In this document: in pieces, positions 46,259 to 55,009 of the stretch
Numbering within the stretch: position 1 is the stretch's first letter
Layout of the letters: every line of letters begins with the position of its first letter
Source of the DNA: Bacillus pinisoli
GTDB taxonomy: Bacteria > Bacillota > Bacilli > Bacillales > SA4
Length of the DNA: 64,000 nucleotides
Assembly (NCBI RefSeq): GCF_023036475.1
Contig: NZ_JAJQKI010000003.1
Span: 248,001-312,000, forward strand
Direction: 5' to 3'
Made by a program: the position numbers and the translations under genes
The notes under the pieces: generated by a model
Told to the model about the DNA's origin: nothing
The model's input: only the letters and a program-made list of their open reading frames with translations
The model's database searches: none

Positions 46259-46289
46259 GCTGACGAATCGGATTCGTCGGCTTTTTTTG
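46259..46289 (+). terminator. Terminator after the M24 peptidase gene
   Basis: GCTGACGAATC / GATTCGTCGGC stem (one G-T pair) followed by seven T. The rest of the 271-base gap to ald is AT-rich and holds short TTCGATA and TGTTCAATA words but no gene. Confidence 0.9.
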
Positions 46290-46452
46290 TTTGGCTTTTA
46301 GGATTTGGCATTTTGTTGATATATTCGGAAAAGTGTTCGATATAGTTTGATTTTCGTTTATAAATTTCAAAAAGTGTTCAATAAATTATTAAGTTTAATT
46401 GATAAAATCATAGTTTCGTCGATAAGCGGAATAATCAACATCGTTACCCATT

Positions 46453-46504
46453 CAAAAACCCCTTTAGCATCAAGTTTTATGCAAAAACTTGATGCCAAAG
46501 GGGC
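46453..46504 (-). terminator. Terminator after ald
   Basis: Long stem CCCCTTTGGCATCAAGTTTT / AAAACTTGATGCTAAAGGGG (one mismatch) followed by TTTTT on the minus strand. Confidence 0.85.
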
Positions 46505-46517
46505 TATTTTCTAACAA

Positions 46518-47639
46518 TTATAGTGAAACTAATGCCTCACGAGCATCCGCATATTGTAATTCATGTGATTCTGCTACTGCTTTGTACGTAACATATCCAT
46601 TTAATGTATTGATTCCTTTTAGAAGCGCTTCGTTTTCTAAGCAAGCTTGCTTGTAGCCTTTATTAGCAATTTGCACTGCATAAGGAACAGTTACATTTGT
46701 TAAAGCAATAGTTGATGTACGTGGAACAGCACCTGGCATATTAGCCACTGCATAATGTAATACACCATGCTTTTCATAAGTTGGGGCATCATGGGTTGTG
46801 ATGCGATCCGTCGTTTCAAAGATACCACCTTGGTCAATTGCAATATCAACAACAACAGAACCAGGTCTCATAGACTTAATCATTTCTTCTGAAACAAGTT
46901 TTGGAGCTTTTGCACCAGGAATTAATACTGCGCCAATTACTAAATCAGAGTCAGCAATTTCTTCCGCTAAATTCAATGGGTTAGACATAAGCGTTGTTAC
47001 GTCAGTACCAAAAATATCATCAAGTTGACGAAGACGGTCTGGATTCACGTCTAAAATTGACACATGTGCGCCTAGCCCGATTGCTACTTTAGCAGCGTTT
47101 GTACCAGCTACTCCTCCACCAATGATTGTTACTTTACCACGGCGAACGCCAGGAACTCCACCTAATAGGATACCCATTCCACCTTTTGGCTTTTCTAAAA
47201 ATTGTGCACCAATTTGAGATGACATTCTTCCCGCCACTTCACTCATTGGTGTAAGTAGTGGAAGTGAGCCGTTTGGCATTTGAACGGTCTCATAGGCAAT
47301 TCCTACAACCTTTTTATCAATAAGAGCCTTTGTTAGTTCTGGCTCTGGTGCTAAATGTAAATATGTAAATAAAATTAAACCTTCTCTAAAATAACCGTAT
47401 TCACTTGGAAGCGGTTCCTTAACTTTCATCACCATTTCCATAGACCATGCTTCTTCAGCGGACTCTACAATCTTTGCGCCAGCTTCTATGTATTGTTCGT
47501 TCGTAAACCCTGAGCCAACTCCTGCATTGTCTTCAATGAACACTTCATGTCCGAATTTTACAAGGTTTACAACGCCAGCAGGTGTCATAGCAACACGATT
47601 TTCATTGTTTTTAATTTCTTTAGGTACCCCTATACGCAT
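46518..47639 (-). CDS. ald: Alanine dehydrogenase
   Basis: A 373-residue NAD-dependent enzyme that interconverts alanine and pyruvate plus ammonia. It begins [23 protein letters not shown], has the substrate Lys in VMKVKEP and His in [10 protein letters not shown], and the dinucleotide motif [13 protein letters not shown] with Asp in [10 protein letters not shown]. In Bacillus it supports growth on alanine and sporulation. ATG follows AGGAGG. Monocistronic. Confidence 0.97.
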   Translation of the reverse strand: MRIGVPKEIKNNENRVAMTPAGVVNLVKFGHEVFIEDNAGVGSGFTNEQYIEAGAKIVESAEEAWSMEMVMKVKEPLPSEYGYFREGLILFTYLHLAPEPELTKALIDKKVVGIAYETVQMPNGSLPLLTPMSEVAGRMSSQIGAQFLEKPKGGMGILLGGVPGVRRGKVTIIGGGVAGTNAAKVAIGLGAHVSILDVNPDRLRQLDDIFGTDVTTLMSNPLNLAEEIADSDLVIGAVLIPGAKAPKLVSEEMIKSMRPGSVVVDIAIDQGGIFETTDRITTHDAPTYEKHGVLHYAVANMPGAVPRTSTIALTNVTVPYAVQIANKGYKQACLENEALLKGINTLNGYVTYKAVAESHELQYADAREALVSL

Positions 47640-47726
47640 CCTTTACATTCCTCCTACTATAAATAACGCTTGAACAAGACCGTATTAACTATAACATCAA
47701 ACGACAAATTGTGGAATAAATTTCTT

Positions 47727-48095
47727 CTATTCCCTTTCCCAATGCCAAGTATAGAGCTTGCCCTCATTATTCATCCATCTTACAACAAATCGATCAATTT
47801 CTGTATATCCGAAATTTGCTAAACGTTGTTTTACTTCATCGACCTTTACATCTTTTGAAAGGGAAAGGGTACGAAACACCTTCTTCACTTGCTCTTGTGC
47901 TGCTTCTCCTTTAACAACCTTTTCCCCTTTTTCCCACTCATAATGAGATGGATTTTCAAATTCAAATTCAGTTTCTTCGTTATTCTGCCAAATTGTTACT
48001 TTGAATAATTGACTATTTGTATAATCAGCCGCGTAAGCATGCAATCCAGTTGAACTTAATAATAAAAGACAAAGTAAACTTACCACTATTCTCAT
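47727..48095 (-). CDS. YusW-like exported protein
   Basis: A 122-residue protein with a signal peptide (MRIVVSLLCLLLLSSTGLHAYAAD, cleavage probably after AYA). The mature part has about 98 residues (FKVTIWQNNEETEFEFENPSHYEWEKGEK...WMNNEGKLYTWHW) and resembles the YusW-like family (function unknown). It does not have a lipobox Cys at the right place. It lies alone between ald and ytkK. Confidence 0.75.
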   Translation of the reverse strand: MRIVVSLLCLLLLSSTGLHAYAADYTNSQLFKVTIWQNNEETEFEFENPSHYEWEKGEKVVKGEAAQEQVKKVFRTLSLSKDVKVDEVKQRLANFGYTEIDRFVVRWMNNEGKLYTWHWERE

Positions 48096-48171
48096 TTAAT
48101 CACCTCATATTTAGGATGATGAAAAAATAAGGAATATATTCAGTAAATATAGAAAAATATGGATGCTTTTT

Positions 48172-48933
48172 TCATCGGTACCGGTTGATGACATCTAATC
48201 CGCCGGTAATTTCAATAATGGAACCAGTTATCATATCTGAGTTCTCCTCACAGAGAAATTCTATTGTCCTAGCAATATCCTCACCCGTGCCTGATCTTCC
48301 AACCGGTGCTTGGTGAACAGGATGATCCTTCGCATATTGTATAGAGGCTTCCTTCATCTCACCTAAAATGTCTCCTGGACAAACCATATTTGCTGTAATT
48401 CCATTCTCAGCTTCCTCAATGGCAATGGTTTTTGTTAAGGACACGAGCCCAACCTTCGCGGCACTGAAAGCAGATCTATAAATCCAACCTGGTGCAGATT
48501 CTGCCCCTTGAAAACCATAATTAATAATACGACCAAATTTCTTCTCTCTCATCGCTGGAACTATTTCTTTTACAAGATGAAATACAGAGCTTAAATTACC
48601 TTCTACCATTTCATCCCATTCTTCATCACTGTAATCAACTAGTTTCTTTCTCTCAAATATATATGGCCCCGCATTATTAATTAATATATCAATGCTTCCG
48701 AAAACCTGATTGGCTTCAAGCACCATTCGTTTAATATCATCTCGATTGGTAATATCACCTTTAATCAATAAAAGTTGATTGGAATATGTAGATAGAGCTT
48801 CTTTTAAAGAGTCAACGGCTGTTGTATCTTGACGATAATTAACGGTAACGTAATACCCTTTCTTAATAAAAGTTTCTGTTACTTTACGCCCAATCCCTTT
48901 AGAGCCAGCAGTAATAAATACATGCCTTGTCAT
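48172..48933 (-). CDS. ytkK: Short-chain dehydrogenase-like protein YtkK, probably not catalytic in the usual way
   Basis: A 253-residue Rossmann-fold SDR. The cofactor motif TAGSKGIG (about 8-15), NNAG (87-89) and the Lys160 position are kept. The catalytic Tyr of YxxxK is Phe156 (AFSAAK) and the usual Ser near residue 138-141 is absent (INYGFQGA). By gene order and C-terminal motif (NMVCPGDILGEMKEA) it is the YtkK protein of B. subtilis. It may bind NAD(P) without standard reductase activity. Confidence 0.85.
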   Translation of the reverse strand: MTRHVFITAGSKGIGRKVTETFIKKGYYVTVNYRQDTTAVDSLKEALSTYSNQLLLIKGDITNRDDIKRMVLEANQVFGSIDILINNAGPYIFERKKLVDYSDEEWDEMVEGNLSSVFHLVKEIVPAMREKKFGRIINYGFQGAESAPGWIYRSAFSAAKVGLVSLTKTIAIEEAENGITANMVCPGDILGEMKEASIQYAKDHPVHQAPVGRSGTGEDIARTIEFLCEENSDMITGSIIEITGGLDVINRYR

Positions 48934-49019
48934 TCTTACCCTCCTAAAATATTTTTATCCTAACCTTTGAATATATTGTAGAATAACATGTAGGTCCTAA
49001 ATGTAAAGGAGTATGATGT

Positions 49020-50396
49020 ATGAGTGTTGCAGCTACGAAAAAGAAACAGGAATTAATTGAACGCTTCGGACTTGATCCCGTTCCTAAAGAGCTAAGAACT
49101 AGTAAATGGTTAGACTATACATTCATTCAGATTGCCTTTTCTGTAAATGCCGGAAACTTTCTTGTACCGGCCATGGCGGTTTTAGAAGGTGGCCTCTCTT
49201 TTAAATATGCTGTACTAAGTACAGTTTTAGGCGCATCACTTGCCTTTTTCTTTGTCGCATGGTTAAGCCTGCCTGGAGCCACACACGGAATACCTTCTCA
49301 GTATGCGATTAGATCCATTATAGGCGTGAAGGGCGCAAGATTTGTTGCTTCGCCCATACGAACGATTACGTCCATGTATTGGTTCGCTGTTCAGACGATT
49401 GGCGGTACCTATGTCATAAGTGAACTTTCCAATCGATTATTTAATGTAAAGATACCATTTCTACTTATTTCACTTACACTAGCAGCAATTATGACTTTGT
49501 TAGCACTCATCGGCTTTGATGCCATTAAAAAAGCAACAAAGTTCTTCATACCTGTCCTATTCCTTGGTCAGGGAAGTATTATATACTTATACATTACTAC
49601 AGATCAGCTAGAAAAAACATTTTTAAGCGTTGTTACAGATACAGGCAGCTTTTCACTACTAAACTTTTTATTTTTTGCTAGCCTTGCCTTTATACAGTAT
49701 GTATCAGGTGTAAGCTCTTCAGCTGACATTGCAAGATATGCACAGTCGAAAAGGCATTCTTTTTACGGACTGCTTTGTGGCAATATTATTGGATTTACAA
49801 TGGCAGCTCTACTTGCTGCCTACTCAGCTAGTGCGATGAATCATATCAATCCATTCGTGTCAGCTACTACGTTAAGTAATTCCTATGTACTAATTGCAAT
49901 TATTACCATATCTGCTTTGTTCTCAATGGTCTCTATTAATATGAGTAATGCCTACACTGGCTCTTTTAGCCTTTTAAATAGTATTCCAAGTCTAGGACGA
50001 ATTAGAAGTGCTTTAATTTTTGGTGGAATAGCCATTATCATTAGCAGCTTTCCTACCATCGTAACAGAAGCGAAGCAGTATATTTCACTTCTAGGTGCCT
50101 TTGTCATCCCTCTATCTGCAGTCATTATTACAGATTTTATGATTGTTAAACGGAGTGAGATTAGTATGAAAGATCTTGAAAAAATTATGACTCCACCTAT
50201 CTTTCAATTCAACAAATCTGCTTTTCTCGCGATTATAGTTGGGATCATCAGTTATGTAGCGATTGATGAACATTATTCGCCCGGATTCAGTTCATTTTTG
50301 ATTAGCACCATTCTTTACATGGGTATGATAAAGGTCGACTATTGGTTAAGAATTCGGAAAAACAAGAACGTAGCAAAACAAGGGCTTTCACTCTGA
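49020..50396 (+). CDS. NCS1-type (cytosine/purine/thiamine) permease
   Basis: A 458-residue protein with about twelve membrane helices. It has the N-terminal family stretch ERFGLDPVPKELRTSKWLDYTFIQIAFSVNAGNFLVPAMA and helix motifs LSLPGATHGIPSQYAIRS and VSGVSSSADIARYAQSK as in NCS1 transporters. These carry nucleobases, hydantoins or thiamine with Na+ or H+; the substrate cannot be told here. The start is ATG after AAAGGAG. It has no visible riboswitch upstream. Confidence 0.88.
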   Translation: MSVAATKKKQELIERFGLDPVPKELRTSKWLDYTFIQIAFSVNAGNFLVPAMAVLEGGLSFKYAVLSTVLGASLAFFFVAWLSLPGATHGIPSQYAIRSIIGVKGARFVASPIRTITSMYWFAVQTIGGTYVISELSNRLFNVKIPFLLISLTLAAIMTLLALIGFDAIKKATKFFIPVLFLGQGSIIYLYITTDQLEKTFLSVVTDTGSFSLLNFLFFASLAFIQYVSGVSSSADIARYAQSKRHSFYGLLCGNIIGFTMAALLAAYSASAMNHINPFVSATTLSNSYVLIAIITISALFSMVSINMSNAYTGSFSLLNSIPSLGRIRSALIFGGIAIIISSFPTIVTEAKQYISLLGAFVIPLSAVIITDFMIVKRSEISMKDLEKIMTPPIFQFNKSAFLAIIVGIISYVAIDEHYSPGFSSFLISTILYMGMIKVDYWLRIRKNKNVAKQGLSL

Positions 50397-50433
50397 TAAG
50401 AAGAGTTACGACACAAGCACTCCTTGCTAGTAA

Positions 50434-50459
50434 AAAAAGGCATCTTTCAGGATGCCTTT
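50434..50459. terminator. Bidirectional terminator after permease and small gene
   Basis: AAAGGCATC / GATGCCTTT stem, A-rich on the plus side and T-rich on the minus side; it overlaps the stop codon of the small minus-strand gene. Confidence 0.8.
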
Positions 50460-50619
50460 ACTGCCCTTCTTTTTTAGATTGATATTGAGGATCTTCCTGC
50501 TGAGTAACGGTGTAATCATATCCACTTTGGTACGAATCCGTTAATTGTTCTAGGAGTTCTTTTTCCCCCACTTCATCATAGTAGAACTGAAATGAGCTAT
50601 CTTGCTTATCTTTAGTCAT
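50458..50619 (-). CDS. Small acidic protein (53 residues), unknown
   Basis: A short frame starting at ATG after GAGGTGAGGG, encoding MTKDKQDSSFQFYYDEVGEK and then a run rich in Gln, Asp, Glu and Tyr, ending KKEGQ. It has no membrane segment. A strong ribosome site and a terminator at the stop codon support it as a real gene. It resembles in size and composition the small spore or cytosolic proteins of Bacillus, but I cannot assign it. Fills most of the 313-base gap between its plus-strand neighbours. Confidence 0.65.
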   Translation of the reverse strand: MTKDKQDSSFQFYYDEVGEKELLEQLTDSYQSGYDYTVTQQEDPQYQSKKEGQ

Positions 50620-50799
50620 CTTGCCCTCACCTCACTTTACTACAGGATGTTAGTTGAGTATTGAAAAGCGTCTTATTAAGTAGTGTTTACGGTGAGAGCA
50701 TAACTATGCTTGGATCAAAAGAAATACACGGGATTAGAACATATTCAAAAAATTGTGTACAATGAATCTATCATGTACAGCTTGCTGGGGGAATGTATG

Positions 50800-51114
50800 A
50801 TGAATAATAATTTTACATTTAATGAACGGCTAGGAATATCGACACCTGACCTTAAAAAGTTATGGGATGACTATTCAGCTGATGAGCAACAAGAAATATT
50901 AGTAACATGGGAAAAAATACGAGGACGAATTCCTGACAGAATTAGTGAGATCGAAACGATTATTAATAAAAAACAAGCTGAACTTAATGATGAAAACGAC
51001 TTTCCACGTTCTTGCTTACTGAACTCTGAAATCTCAGAACTAGCCTCTGTTATCAATGATTTATGGCTATGGTATAGAACGAATCAGGATGTATCGACAA
51101 AAGTTCATATGTAA
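50800..51114 (+). CDS. Hypothetical soluble protein
   Basis: A 104-residue, helical, acidic protein (MNNNFTFNERLGISTPDLKKL ... DLWLWYRTNQ). The start is the ATG of MNNNF, seven bases after GGGGGA; a longer frame from 50710 lacks a ribosome site. A coiled segment around RISEIETIINKKQAEL is likely. It has its own terminator. I do not recognise it. Confidence 0.65.
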   Translation: MNNNFTFNERLGISTPDLKKLWDDYSADEQQEILVTWEKIRGRIPDRISEIETIINKKQAELNDENDFPRSCLLNSEISELASVINDLWLWYRTNQDVSTKVHM

Positions 51115-51122
51115 TGGTAAAC

Positions 51123-51160
51123 GCATGAATTCTCACGATTGAGTTTTCATGCTTTTTTGT
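51123..51160 (+). terminator. Terminator after the 104-residue gene
   Basis: GCATGAA / TTCATGC stem with inner TCA pairs, followed by six T. Confidence 0.8.
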
Positions 51161-51170
51161 TTTTATGAAA

Positions 51171-51208
51171 GGCTCTTTTCTAAAACTTTGTTGCTTTTCA
51201 AACTTATG
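51171..51208 (+). repeat. Truncated family 1 element (copy F)
   Basis: GGCTCTTTTCTAAAAC followed by TTTGTTGCTTTTCAAACTTATG identical to the left end of copies B and D, then the match stops. Confidence 0.7.
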
Positions 51209-51219
51209 AAATAACGATA

Positions 51220-51320
51220 ATTGAGTGTGGAATAATGAGAAAAAACGTGGAATGATTAATATTTTCGTGGAATTATCAAGACAAAAGCTCGAATAATCAT
51301 TATTTTCGTGGAATATCTAG
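51220..51320. repeat. Clustered GTGGAAT / TCGTGGAATAT words
   Basis: GTGGAATAATGA, CGTGGAATGATTA, CGTGGAATTATCA and TTCGTGGAATAT occur within 100 bases, interleaved with AATAATCATTATT inverted words. Together with copy F they fill most of the 444 bases between genes; the rest shows nothing. Confidence 0.5.
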
Positions 51321-51558
51321 GTAGAGGGAGAACGTAACCACTTAGAGGTAAGATCCGAACGTCTAAACATAATCATATTTAGTAAAAACTACCTCCATCT
51401 AAACAATTTTTGGCAAAATTCACTTAGTTGGTAGATGCAAATTACTTGTAGCTATCAGAAATAATGCGATCCTCAAAGGTTAACTTTTCTTGAAATGTAA
51501 TTAATACCAAAATAAAGATTATATGTTAATATTTAGTAAAAAAAGAGGTGGGGATATC

Positions 51559-51837
51559 GTGCTTAAACAAGTTACATTTTCAATTGCTTTCCATGCCTTC
51601 CTAGGCTTCTTATGGTTACTTTACAATAACCACATACTTGGTATAGCTAATTCGGTTAAGCATGTATTCTTTGTCGGAGGCCTTATTATTATATTGGGTA
51701 ATTTCTTATTTTGGGTCTTCTTCAGAAACATATCTCCTATTAAAGAATATAAATTTACACACCCAGTTAGCCTGTCAGGAATCGTTTCTATTTTAATCGT
51801 GGTAGCCATTCATCTCTTTGTCGTTGACCTAGTATAA
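51559..51837 (+). CDS. Small membrane protein with three helices
   Basis: A 92-residue protein with hydrophobic segments FSIAFHAFLGFLWLLY, VFFVGGLIIILGNFLFWVFF and LSGIVSILIVVAIHLFVV. The start is GTG, eight bases after AGAGGTG; the longer frame upstream is not supported. It has a terminator of its own. I do not recognise it. Its neighbour at 51938 is a similar small membrane protein. Confidence 0.65.
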   Translation: MLKQVTFSIAFHAFLGFLWLLYNNHILGIANSVKHVFFVGGLIIILGNFLFWVFFRNISPIKEYKFTHPVSLSGIVSILIVVAIHLFVVDLV

Positions 51838-51849
51838 ATAAGTTTGAGG

Positions 51850-51881
51850 GCATTAATCAAAGGAGGATTAATGCTTTTTTT
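51850..51881 (+). terminator. Terminator between the two small membrane-protein genes
   Basis: GCATTAATC / GATTAATGC stem, loop of seven, seven T. Confidence 0.9.
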
Positions 51882-51937
51882 ATGGAATCTTATTATTTAA
51901 TAATTTCAAATCTACTATCGTAAAGGAAGGAACCGCA

Positions 51938-52303
51938 ATGAAGCATCTTTCAATTGGATCGGTATTTGGCTTGTTACTTCTTCTTAGTTTTATGTTACTA
52001 AGAAACTGGGCCGGCTTATGGGTAGCATTTTGTTTATCACTACTTATCTTTGCAACTGTATTTATTTTTTACATTAAGAATAAAAAATTAAAAACAAAGG
52101 ACATATTGCAAATATCCATAGCTTCCGGTTTCATTTATATGATTATTGCCTCACTAGGTATTATGATGTTTCCTCCTGAACAGATAAGAGATGCTGGCGA
52201 TATAGTGATGCCTTATTTACATGTTTTTATTTTTGGATTCATTACATCCGTTTCTTTCTTACTAGTTGGATTTTCCGGTAGGATTATACAAATTAAACAT
52301 TAG
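51938..52303 (+). CDS. Small membrane protein with four helices
   Basis: A 121-residue protein with segments GSVFGLLLLLSFMLL, LWVAFCLSLLIFATVFIFYI, ISIASGFIYMIIASLGIMMF and YLHVFIFGFITSVSFLLVGF. ATG follows AAGGAAGG. No family recognised. Accessory region between the permease and moaB. Confidence 0.7.
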   Translation: MKHLSIGSVFGLLLLLSFMLLRNWAGLWVAFCLSLLIFATVFIFYIKNKKLKTKDILQISIASGFIYMIIASLGIMMFPPEQIRDAGDIVMPYLHVFIFGFITSVSFLLVGFSGRIIQIKH

Positions 52304-52349
52304 ATTTGCATAACCTTAAGTAGATTAATGCAGTATGAGGAGTGCTCTT

Positions 52350-52930
52350 ATGATTCCTGAAAGATTTCCAAACTTTAAAATTGCACCATTAGGAAGCATA
52401 TCCAAATCCTTTTTAGATTTAGGACTGACTCATTTTCAACAGGTTGCTCAATATATCGGTGGTTTGCCATATGGGAGGAATGCGGATCGTGCTGATTACA
52501 CGCTTGTGTTAAACGAAAGTAAGGGAACTTGCAGTACCAAGCATGCTTTGCTTTCAGCTTTATGTTTGGAACAAAATAGAGATGAGATAACATTATTTAC
52601 AGGAATCTATGAAATGAATGAGCACAATACTCTGGAGTAGGAGATGTATTAGATAAGTATGGTTTACAAAGCATTCCTGAAGCTCATTGTTATTTAAGAT
52701 ACAAACAGGATCGTTTTGACTTCACTAGAACGGACGTATTAGGGCAACCAATTGATGTTTTTCTAACAGAAGTCAACATTACTCCTTCTGATATTGGAGA
52801 ATTTAAAACAACCTTTCACCGTTCTTATATTCCAATCTGGCTAAGAAATAATAAGTTGGAAGATAGATTTACGCTAGACCGTTTATGGAACGTGAGAGAA
52901 GAGTGCATTAAGCAGGTATCAATAAATTAA
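52350..52930 (+). pseudogene. Frameshifted gene, unknown family
   Basis: Frame 1 (52350-52640) encodes MIPERFPNFKIAPLGSISKS to ...IYEMNEHNTLE and stops. A second frame (from about 52635) continues with SGVGDVLDKYGLQSIPEAHC and then DFTRTDVLGQPIDVFLTEV, ending at 52930. The joined product would be about 193 residues. A one-base loss near 52630 (AATACTC-TGG) explains both. ATG follows GAGGAG. The joined protein resembles a small conserved family with a Cys-x-x-Lys-His motif (GTCSTKHALL); no function known. It could be a true mutation or a sequencing error. Confidence 0.75.
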
Positions 52931-52942
52931 AACGATAACTAC

Positions 52943-52973
52943 AAAAAGAGCATCGTACGAAGACGATGCTTTT
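52943..52973. terminator. Bidirectional terminator between the frameshifted gene and moaB
   Basis: AGCATCGT / ACGATGCT stem with A run on one side and T run on the other. Confidence 0.85.
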
Positions 52974-52974
52974 T

Positions 52975-53481
52975 TCATTTTCTTATTTCTCTTAACACAT
53001 GTGGCAATTCCGGAATAATTAATTTCTCCATCGCCAGTTTAACTGCTCCAGTTGAGCCTGGCATGGAGAAGACGGCTGTTGTTCCAGTTACGCCCGCTAT
53101 AGCTCTTGACATCATAGCTGCTGAGCCAATGTCTTCTGTATAACTTAGCATGCGGAACAATTCCCCAAATCCTACAATTTCTTTCTCAATGATGGACTGG
53201 ACGGTTTCAATCGTGACATCCCGCTTAGATATGCCCGTGCCACCATTTGTTAGGACTACATCAATATCGTTGCTCTCAAATCCTTTTAGAATTTCTTCTT
53301 TAATTTGAGACTGTTCGTCTTTTACGATGACATATTCAGCCACAACATGATTGGCTTTTTCCAAGAAACTTATGATAGACTGTCCACTTTTATCTGTCTC
53401 TTTCGTTCTTGTATCACTTACCGTGATGATTTTACAGCTTAGCACTTTAGGTGCTTCTGCCTTATGCTCTGAAACGCTCAA
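52975..53481 (-). CDS. moaB: Molybdenum cofactor biosynthesis protein MoaB
   Basis: A 168-residue MogA/MoaB-fold protein that adenylylates molybdopterin. It has IITVSDTRTKETDKSGQSI near the start, VVLTNGGTGISKRDVT (the GGTG nucleotide motif) and FSMPGSTGAVKLAM. The start is TTG, nine bases after AAGGAG. It lies 23 bases after ackA, so the two are probably co-transcribed. Confidence 0.93.
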   Translation of the reverse strand: MSVSEHKAEAPKVLSCKIITVSDTRTKETDKSGQSIISFLEKANHVVAEYVIVKDEQSQIKEEILKGFESNDIDVVLTNGGTGISKRDVTIETVQSIIEKEIVGFGELFRMLSYTEDIGSAAMMSRAIAGVTGTTAVFSMPGSTGAVKLAMEKLIIPELPHVLREIRK

Positions 53482-53504
53482 TGATCAAAACTCCTTTTCA
53501 CATA

Positions 53505-54695
53505 CTATATACTCGCCAGTCTTTCTACATCTCTAGCGATCATTACTTCTTCATTTGTTGGGATGACCATTACTTTAACTGGTGAATGCGGATAGCTAAT
53601 AAACGCTTCTTCCCCGCGAACCTTATTTAATGTCGGATCCCAATAGACACCCATGAATTCCAACCCTCTTAAGACTCTAGCACGAATAACATCACTATTC
53701 TCACCGATTCCCGCAGTAAAAATAATCGCATCTACACCAGACATTCTAGCCGCATAAGATCCAATATATTTATGAATTCTTCCAGCAAACACTTCTAGTG
53801 CCAGCTCTGCACGCTCACTACCTTCAGAAGCAGATTTCTCAATATCTCTTAAGTCACTTGAAAAACCAGATACTCCTAAGATTCCACTTTTATTATTTAG
53901 AATCTGTAGAACTTCATCAGCTGTCTTACCTGTTTTTTCCATAATATAAGGAATTAATGCAGGGTCTATATTACCTGAACGTGTTCCCATGGCTACTCCA
54001 GCAAGTGGGGTAAAGCCCATTGATGTATCAATTGATTTACCGCCTTCAATTGCAGCAATACTAGCACCATTCCCTAAGTGACATGAAATTAAGCGAAGTT
54101 GATCAATGGGTCTACCAAGTAGTTCTGACGCTCTCATCGATACATACTTGTGAGAAGTCCCATGAAAGCCATACTTACGAATACCGAAATTCTCATAATA
54201 CTCATAAGGTAGACTATAAAGGAATGACTTCTCAGGCATTGTTTGGTGAAAAGCAGTATCAAATACCGCCACTGCTGGAACATTAGGTAAAACTTCATTA
54301 AAAGCTCTAATTCCAACTACGTTAGCAGGATTATGAAGGGGAGCAAGCTCAGATAAGCCCTCAATTTCACTAATAACTTCTTCATTTAGTAAAACACTAT
54401 CAGTAAATTTTTCTCCTCCGTGAACAACCCTATGTCCAATTCCATCGATCTCATTTAAACTTTCAATGATATGTAACTCTGTTAGTTTTGTTAATAATAG
54501 CTTTACCGCAACGGAGTGATCTGGAATATCAGTTACTTCCTTCACCTTTTCACCATGTGCAACAATGGTAAAAACTCCTTCCTCTAATCCAATTCTCTCA
54601 ACTAAACCTTTTGTAACGACGGTTTCACTTGGCATGTCAAACAGTTGAAACTTTAAGGATGAACTTCCTGCATTAATGGCAATAATTTTTGACAT
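53505..54695 (-). CDS. ackA: Acetate kinase
   Basis: A 396-residue ASKHA-fold kinase that forms ATP from acetyl phosphate in overflow metabolism. It has [16 protein letters not shown], the substrate motif RVVHGGE, the Arg loop, Asp in AVFDTAFH and the phosphate motif [11 protein letters not shown] with FTAGIGENS. Start is ATG of MSKIIAIN, nine bases after AAGGAG; the longer frame adds ten non-homologous residues. No clear cre site was seen upstream. Confidence 0.97.
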   Translation of the reverse strand: MSKIIAINAGSSSLKFQLFDMPSETVVTKGLVERIGLEEGVFTIVAHGEKVKEVTDIPDHSVAVKLLLTKLTELHIIESLNEIDGIGHRVVHGGEKFTDSVLLNEEVISEIEGLSELAPLHNPANVVGIRAFNEVLPNVPAVAVFDTAFHQTMPEKSFLYSLPYEYYENFGIRKYGFHGTSHKYVSMRASELLGRPIDQLRLISCHLGNGASIAAIEGGKSIDTSMGFTPLAGVAMGTRSGNIDPALIPYIMEKTGKTADEVLQILNNKSGILGVSGFSSDLRDIEKSASEGSERAELALEVFAGRIHKYIGSYAARMSGVDAIIFTAGIGENSDVIRARVLRGLEFMGVYWDPTLNKVRGEEAFISYPHSPVKVMVIPTNEEVMIARDVERLASI

Positions 54696-54811
54696 ATGTA
54701 ACATCTCCTTTATGTGCAATCCCATGTTGTCTATATGCTTTGATACCCATAGGTTCTTCTATGTGTGTGTCTTTTAACCCTATTTTTTATTAGGTTGCTT
54801 TCTTAATTCTT

Positions 54812-54992
54812 GGCTCTGTTAAACTTCTATGTTGATTTTCGTTTCGGGACACTCGCTTTCCGTTGGCGGGTTTGGGAGCCACCTCGGCGCTTCTCGCCTG
54901 TGGGGTCTCCCTTACCACGCTCTCCCGCAGGAGTCTCGTATCCCTCCACTTCAATCAATAGTGCAAAAAACAACAATATCCTTTAAACAGCC
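54812..54992. repeat. Bacillaceae-type intergenic repeat (family 2, copy H1)
   Basis: 181 bases from GGCTCTGTTAAAC to TTTAAACAGCC, with inner arms GTTGATTTTCG ... TCAATCAA and GC-rich CGCTTTCCG ... GGAGTCTCG centre. It shares order and many words with 58073-58257. I recall related elements in many Bacillaceae genomes. It fills most of the gap upstream of ackA. Confidence 0.85.
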
Positions 54993-55009
54993 TAACTCTT
55001 TATCATGAA

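Noticed and set aside
48940..49019. Purine or thiamine riboswitch before the NCS1-type permease
   Set aside because: The gap is short and lacks the conserved cores of these riboswitches.
54696..54800. CcpA (cre) site upstream of ackA
   Set aside because: Expected from B. subtilis, but no sequence close to the consensus is visible.
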